A stretch of 56,305 nt of DNA from Planctomycetia bacterium (lineage in GTDB: Bacteria > Planctomycetota > Planctomycetia > Pirellulales > S012-138). Where the stretch lies: NCBI GenBank assembly GCA_016177915.1, contig JACOUI010000087.1:1-56305 (forward strand), read 5' to 3'. The stretch's first letter is position 1. Each line of letters starts with the position of its first letter. This document shows positions 50,811-56,305 of this stretch, piece by piece. The translations under genes and the position numbers were made by a program. The notes below the pieces were generated by a model that was given only the letters and a program-made list of their open reading frames with translations, was not told the DNA's origin and ran no database searches.

Positions 50811-52559
50811 CTACAAGTCGAAATGGAAGGCCAGCCACTGGGGCATTTCGCGGCCGGCCACTGCGAACACAACGTAGTTCCCCGATCGGTGGACGATCCG
50901 CGACGCCCACGGATAGGCCGCGGGAGGAACTCTCTCCGGCCCGCCGTCCAGGAATGCGCGCATCCGTTCCATCCCGAACCGCGACAGGTCGCAGACGACG
51001 AACCGCTGAGGGCTGGCGGCGAGCGCCGCGTGGATTTTCGGCCGGTGCCTGGCGTAGATGACCAGGTGGTCTTGCAGGAAGACGTAGCGCGTCGAGGGAC
51101 TCAAGTCGAGGTCCAGGTAGATCGGCACGGTGGGCAAGCTGAAGCAGGTCACCTCGCCGGGCGCGACTTCTTGTCGGCGGAGGAACTTCTCCATCTCTTC
51201 CAGGTCCGTCCAATCCACGCGCGAAAGTAGCGTGAGCCGGTCGCGCAGTTCCGGCGTGCTCCCTTCTCGGAGGCATTCCATCCAGGCGCCCGCGCGCTCG
51301 ACGGTCAGCGACGGCAAGCTCAGCGCTAGGCAGATGCCAAGGGAAGCCATCGCGGCGGATTTCGCCGCCGGTCGCGCCGCCGAAAGCCCGCGGCTGGCGA
51401 CGAGCGCAATCGCCAAAACGAGCGCCGGCACGTGGACGTAGTCGAACAAGTGCTGCAGGAAAACCGCCTGCGACAGCCAGGCGAGATAAAACGCCGCCGG
51501 TAGTTTCATCGCGTCCCCGCCCGTGCGGCCGCGCGCGAAGAACAACTGCCGGATTGCCAGCGGCAAGGCGAAGAGATGCACGAGCACCCAGGGAAAGAAC
51601 CGAGCACAAAGGCCCAGCACCGGCAGCCAGCCCTGGCCGGCGTACATGTCGTGCGCGAAATACTCGCGGTTCCAGACGAACATGACTTCGACGAACCCCG
51701 GCCAGGCGCCCGTGACGATGAGCCAGGCGACGCCCGCCGCTCCCACGGCCGCGCCGCCGGCCAGGAACGCGAATCCGTCGAGCGCCAGACGGCCGGCCGT
51801 CGTCCGCGCCGCACGCCGCGCCTGCCAGGCAGCGACCAGCCAGCAGGCGATTGCCGGGACTGCGACAAAGGGCTTGATCCAGAAGGCCGCCGCCCAGACG
51901 GCGCCTTCGGCCAGCGCCCAGCCTGCGATCGCGCGGCGCGACGACTCCGGTAGCGACAAACGCCGCAATTGCCCGCGACGCAGTTCCAAACCTACGAGCG
52001 CCGGCAGCAACATCCACGTGTCGCGCTGGCAATGGCACCATTCCGTCGTCGTGAAGTAAAAGGCCAGCACCACTGCAACCAGTCCCAACCGTGCCCCCGT
52101 CCCCACACTAACCCGACGCGCCAGCGAGCGAGATTCACTAACCCGACGCGCCAGCGAGGGAGCAACTCCTTGCACGTCAGCTCGCGATCCCTCGCTGCCA
52201 GTCAGCCATCGCCCTAGCAGCCAGGCGATGCCCGCCACAAATAACAGGTCCACCGCGCGGAGCGCCGCGGACTCCCAGCCCAAGACCGACCGGATCGCCA
52301 CGTGCAGCCACACGATGCCCGGCAGGTTCGGCTCCAGCGCGTCGCGGTAGAGCACCTGGCCCTGCAACACGCCGCGGGCCAAGAGGTCGTAGTTCGTGAT
52401 GTCGCTGTCGAGTCCCAGGCAGAGGAACGCGGGCCCGTGCACAACGACGAGCACCAGAAGCAGCCCGCCGGCCAGGAGCGCGCTGGCATACCCCGGCCGC
52501 GCGACGGGAGCGGCGCTCGTTGCAGGCGGCAAGTTTGCGGTCGGGTGAAGGGTCGTCAT
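50811..52559 (-). CDS. GT39-like membrane glycosyltransferase
   Basis: 582 residues from ATG 52559, with about ten membrane spans. The early loop FLCLGLDSDITNYDLLARGVLQGQVLYRDALEPNLPGIVWLHV carries the acidic residues typical of ArnT/PMT-type (GT-C) enzymes, which transfer sugar from a polyprenyl carrier on the outer face of the membrane. The C-terminal about 160 residues are soluble. Codons around residues 120-140 are two copies of a 23-bp repeat. Donor and acceptor unknown. Confidence 0.65.
   Translation of the reverse strand: MTTLHPTANLPPATSAAPVARPGYASALLAGGLLLVLVVVHGPAFLCLGLDSDITNYDLLARGVLQGQVLYRDALEPNLPGIVWLHVAIRSVLGWESAALRAVDLLFVAGIAWLLGRWLTGSEGSRADVQGVAPSLARRVSESRSLARRVSVGTGARLGLVAVVLAFYFTTTEWCHCQRDTWMLLPALVGLELRRGQLRRLSLPESSRRAIAGWALAEGAVWAAAFWIKPFVAVPAIACWLVAAWQARRAARTTAGRLALDGFAFLAGGAAVGAAGVAWLIVTGAWPGFVEVMFVWNREYFAHDMYAGQGWLPVLGLCARFFPWVLVHLFALPLAIRQLFFARGRTGGDAMKLPAAFYLAWLSQAVFLQHLFDYVHVPALVLAIALVASRGLSAARPAAKSAAMASLGICLALSLPSLTVERAGAWMECLREGSTPELRDRLTLLSRVDWTDLEEMEKFLRRQEVAPGEVTCFSLPTVPIYLDLDLSPSTRYVFLQDHLVIYARHRPKIHAALAASPQRFVVCDLSRFGMERMRAFLDGGPERVPPAAYPWASRIVHRSGNYVVFAVAGREMPQWLAFHFDL
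52106..52158. repeat. Two 23-bp copies inside the glycosyltransferase gene
   Basis: The unit CACTAACCCGACGCGCCAGC(GAG) occurs at 52106-52128 and 52136-52158 with an exact 30-bp period, so the reading frame is kept and SLARRVS is coded twice. Confidence 0.8.
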
Positions 52560-52621
52560 GCAAGACCGTGCTCGGCCGTCTCGTCGGAAACCGCCGAAAA
52601 CATAGCTTTTTCGCGTGTTTC

Positions 52622-52726
52622 GTGGGGTAGGCGTCTCGCCTGCCGTTTTCATGCACCCACCGCGCCGCCGACAGGCAGGCGGGACGCCTACCCCACGGGG
52701 AAAGGCAGGCGAGACGCCTACCCCAC
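52622..52726. repeat. Three copies of the 23-bp GTGGGGTAGGCGTCTCG repeat
   Basis: One copy in plus orientation (52622-52644) and two in minus orientation (52674-52696 with one mismatch, 52704-52726). They fill most of the divergent gap between the glycosyltransferase and the redoxin fusion gene. The same unit follows lexA at 11967. Confidence 0.8.
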
Positions 52727-52789
52727 GAGGTCGGCCAGGCGCCAATGCTATCCTTCAAAGTAGTGCCGCAATTTGCTGCGAGAAATCAC

Positions 52790-54679
52790 ATGCCGCCAAT
52801 CTGGCCGATCCTGGTCGTGTTGGCCGCTATGGACGCGCCGCAGGCCGGTCCGCGCGCCAACGACGCGGGCACGGCCTATGACTTCGCGCTCCCCGATTCG
52901 CGCGGGGTCGTGCATCGCTTGAGCGACCTTCACGGCAAGAAGCTGGTCGTGGCGGCATTCCTGGGGGTCGAGTGTCCGCTGGCGCGGCGCTACGGACAGC
53001 GGCTGGGCAACATCGCGCGAGACTACGAGCCGCGCGGCGTGGCCTTTGTCGGCGTGATGTCCAACTCGCAAGACTCGGCGACCGACATTGCCGCTTATGC
53101 GAAAGAGCACGGGATCGACTTCCCGCTGCTCAAGGACGATCGCCACGTTGCCGCCGACCGCTTCGGCGCAGAGCGCACGCCCGAGGTGTTCGTGCTCGAC
53201 GAGGAGCGAAGGATTCGTTATCGCGGACGGATTGACGACCAGTACGCCGTCGGCATCGGCCGGGCGCAGCCGCAGCGCTACGATTTGATCGCCGCGCTCG
53301 ATGAACTGCTGGCGGGCAAGGCCGTCACGCAGCCGCGCACCCAAGCGCCCGGCTGCCTGATCGGACGCGGCCCCGCCAAAGCCGCGCAAGGCAAGGTCAC
53401 GTACACCCGCGACGTCGCGCTCATCCTGCAGAATCGCTGCCAGACGTGTCACCGGCCGGGGCAGATCGGGCCGTTTTCGCTCACGTCGTACGACGACGCC
53501 GCCGGCTGGGCCGGGACGATCCGCGAGGTGATCGAGCAAGGCCGCATGCCCCCCTGGCACGCCGACCCGCGCTACGGCCGCTTCGCCAACGACCCCTCGC
53601 TCACGGACGACGAAAAGAAACGGATCTTCCAGTGGATCGACGGCGGACTGGTGGAAGGCGATCCGGCCGATCTTCCGCCGCCTGCCAAATTCAACGAGGG
53701 CTGGAACATCCCCGGCCCGGACGTCGTGCTGACTATTCCGCGGACGTTCACGGTGCCCGCCCAGGGAGTGCTCGAGTATCAATACTTCGAGGTCGATCCG
53801 GGCTTCACGAAAGACACCTGGGTGCGGGCAGCGGAAATCCGCCCCAGCAACCGGGCGGTCGTACACCATGCGACGGTCTTCATCCGCCCGCCGGGCTACG
53901 ATCACCTCGTCGCGCACGGCACGCTGGAGGCGTACTGCTTCGCCGCGACAACTTTCGGCACGGCGCCGTTCATTCTGCCGGAGGGGATGGCCAAGGTCGT
54001 GCCGGCCGGCTGGCGGTTTGTGTTCGTGATCCACTACCAGGCCGTCGGCTCGGTGCAAAGCGACCAAACGAGCATCGGGCTGGACCTTGTGGACGCAGCG
54101 ACGGTGAAACAGGAAGTGGCCACGAAGCTGCTGGAGGACCAGGAACTGGTCATCCCGCCGCACGCGGGCAATCACCGCGTCGAGAAATCATGGAAGGCTG
54201 AGCACGACGTGCTGCTCTTGGCGATGTTCCCACACATGCACCTGCGGGGAAAATCGTTCCGCTACGAGGCGTTCTATCCCGACGGCAGGCGCGAGATTCT
54301 GCTGGACGTGCCGCGGTACGATTTCAACTGGCAGCACCGCTACGTGCTGGCCGAGCCAAAGCGGCTGCGGGCCGGCACGACGCTGACGTGTACGGCCCAC
54401 TACGACAACTCGGCGGCCAACCCGGCCAATCCCGACCCGAGCGCGACGGTGCGCTTTGGCCTGCAAAGCTGGGAAGAGATGTTCAACGGCTATTTCGACG
54501 TGGCGCTGGCGGAGCAGGACCTGACGGAGCGGGGCGTCTCGTGGACGCCGGCGATTGTTGCGCTGGCGGTCGTGCTGGGGCTTGGGTTCTTGTGGCGACG
54601 GAGGATGTTCCGTACCAGGCACGGGCACCGCCGGCGGCAAGCCGGTGGTCCGTGTGCCGTCGGCCCGCGCCGCTCGTAG
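52790..54679 (+). CDS. Redoxin - cytochrome - copper type II monooxygenase-like fusion
   Basis: 629 residues from ATG 52790 (MPPIWPILVVLAAM signal); ATG 52745 is the alternative (644 residues). Domain order: a redoxin (AhpC/TSA-like) part, FALPDSRGVVHRLSDLHGKKLVVAAFLGVECPLARRY; a single heme site NRCQTCHRPGQIGPFSL; then a region like copper type II ascorbate-dependent monooxygenases (NRAVVHHATVFIRPPGYDH, MFPHMHLRGKSFRYEAFYPDG); and a C-terminal membrane span (PAIVALAVVLGLGFLWRR). Probably anchored facing the periplasm. The tail and stop codon come from a palindromic repeat. Substrate unknown. Confidence 0.75.
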   Translation: MPPIWPILVVLAAMDAPQAGPRANDAGTAYDFALPDSRGVVHRLSDLHGKKLVVAAFLGVECPLARRYGQRLGNIARDYEPRGVAFVGVMSNSQDSATDIAAYAKEHGIDFPLLKDDRHVAADRFGAERTPEVFVLDEERRIRYRGRIDDQYAVGIGRAQPQRYDLIAALDELLAGKAVTQPRTQAPGCLIGRGPAKAAQGKVTYTRDVALILQNRCQTCHRPGQIGPFSLTSYDDAAGWAGTIREVIEQGRMPPWHADPRYGRFANDPSLTDDEKKRIFQWIDGGLVEGDPADLPPPAKFNEGWNIPGPDVVLTIPRTFTVPAQGVLEYQYFEVDPGFTKDTWVRAAEIRPSNRAVVHHATVFIRPPGYDHLVAHGTLEAYCFAATTFGTAPFILPEGMAKVVPAGWRFVFVIHYQAVGSVQSDQTSIGLDLVDAATVKQEVATKLLEDQELVIPPHAGNHRVEKSWKAEHDVLLLAMFPHMHLRGKSFRYEAFYPDGRREILLDVPRYDFNWQHRYVLAEPKRLRAGTTLTCTAHYDNSAANPANPDPSATVRFGLQSWEEMFNGYFDVALAEQDLTERGVSWTPAIVALAVVLGLGFLWRRRMFRTRHGHRRRQAGGPCAVGPRRS

Positions 54680-54794
54680 GACGCATTGGAATTGCGTCGC
54701 GTGGTCCGACCATCCACGGGGCGCTCCAGGGAGCGCGGGCACGGCCACGGAGCGCCCCCTCGTTCGCGCGACGCATTTCCCAATGCGTCCTACG
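54675..54794. repeat. 120-bp nested inverted-repeat element at the 3' end of the fusion gene
   Basis: The outer arms (54675-54701 and 54767-54794, core CGTAGGACGCATTGG) are near-perfect reverse complements. An inner perfect 10-bp pair GGGGCGCTCC / GGAGCGCCCC lies between. The left arm contains the TAG stop of the fusion gene. No coding capacity. Confidence 0.75.
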
Positions 54795-54820
54795 CAGGAG
54801 CCGACAGACGCGTGTGCCCG

Positions 54821-56305
<1,485 letters not shown>

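Noticed and set aside
52100..52740. CRISPR array
   Set aside because: The repeats are few, change orientation, and have no uniform unique spacers; no cas gene is present.

Overview
The window reads as a high-GC planctomycete chromosome segment, most like the Pirellulales and their relatives. The evidence is the gene content. It has PSD1/PSCyt genes (DUF1549/DUF1553) paired with a Tat-exported DUF1501 protein, a PVC-type beta-propeller/CxxCH protein, and DUF1571, DUF3303 and DUF1028 proteins. It also carries many short palindromic interspersed repeats. No phage, CRISPR or complete insertion sequence is visible.

Layout. 1-620: left edge with a DUF4238 N-terminal remnant, a tandem repeat and hairpins. 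621-20186: housekeeping and surface genes, namely a polyprenyl glycosylphosphotransferase, Mn-type superoxide dismutase, a giant AsmA-like protein, an RluA-type pseudouridine synthase, an RHH protein, RNase P RNA (minus strand), glycerate 2-kinase, divergent cytidine deaminase and lexA, serC, nnrE, a zinc-ribbon protein, a CehA-type protein and a PSCyt/DUF1501 pair.

20303-35510: a redox island that begins at a tRNA(CAT) gene and ends at a decayed copy of the 3' half of that tRNA plus its terminator. On the plus strand it has a ResB-like protein, a 14-heme lipoprotein cytochrome and an MtrB/PioB-like outer-membrane barrel with a 16-cysteine N-terminal region. On the minus strand it has ccmE-ccmF-ccmA-ccmB-ccmC-ccmD, a membrane-anchored lipoprotein, a tetraheme cytochrome and a NapC/NirT-type cytochrome with 12 heme sites. 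CcmE has CxxxY in place of the usual HxxxY and no ccmG/H/I is present, which is the hallmark of the System I* variant. Taken together this looks like a quinol-to-outside electron conduit that travels with its own heme-attachment machinery.

35532-56098: DUF3303 protein, a heme-less DUF1549/DUF1553 protein, an N-terminal-nucleophile (penicillin-acylase-type) hydrolase, manA, the PVC propeller/HEAT/CxxCH protein, DUF1571, a 38-residue membrane protein absent from simple gene lists, DUF1028, a small secreted protein, an alpha/beta hydrolase, a PQQ-type propeller, a GT39-like membrane glycosyltransferase, a redoxin-cytochrome-copper monooxygenase fusion, and enolase. At the right edge the C-terminal end of what looks like a serine recombinase reads in frame into eno.

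Palindromic repeats sit at gene ends, where two of them supply stop codons, in promoter gaps, and in three cases in frame inside coding sequences. All functions are read from sequence motifs by eye; no alignment or database search was run.
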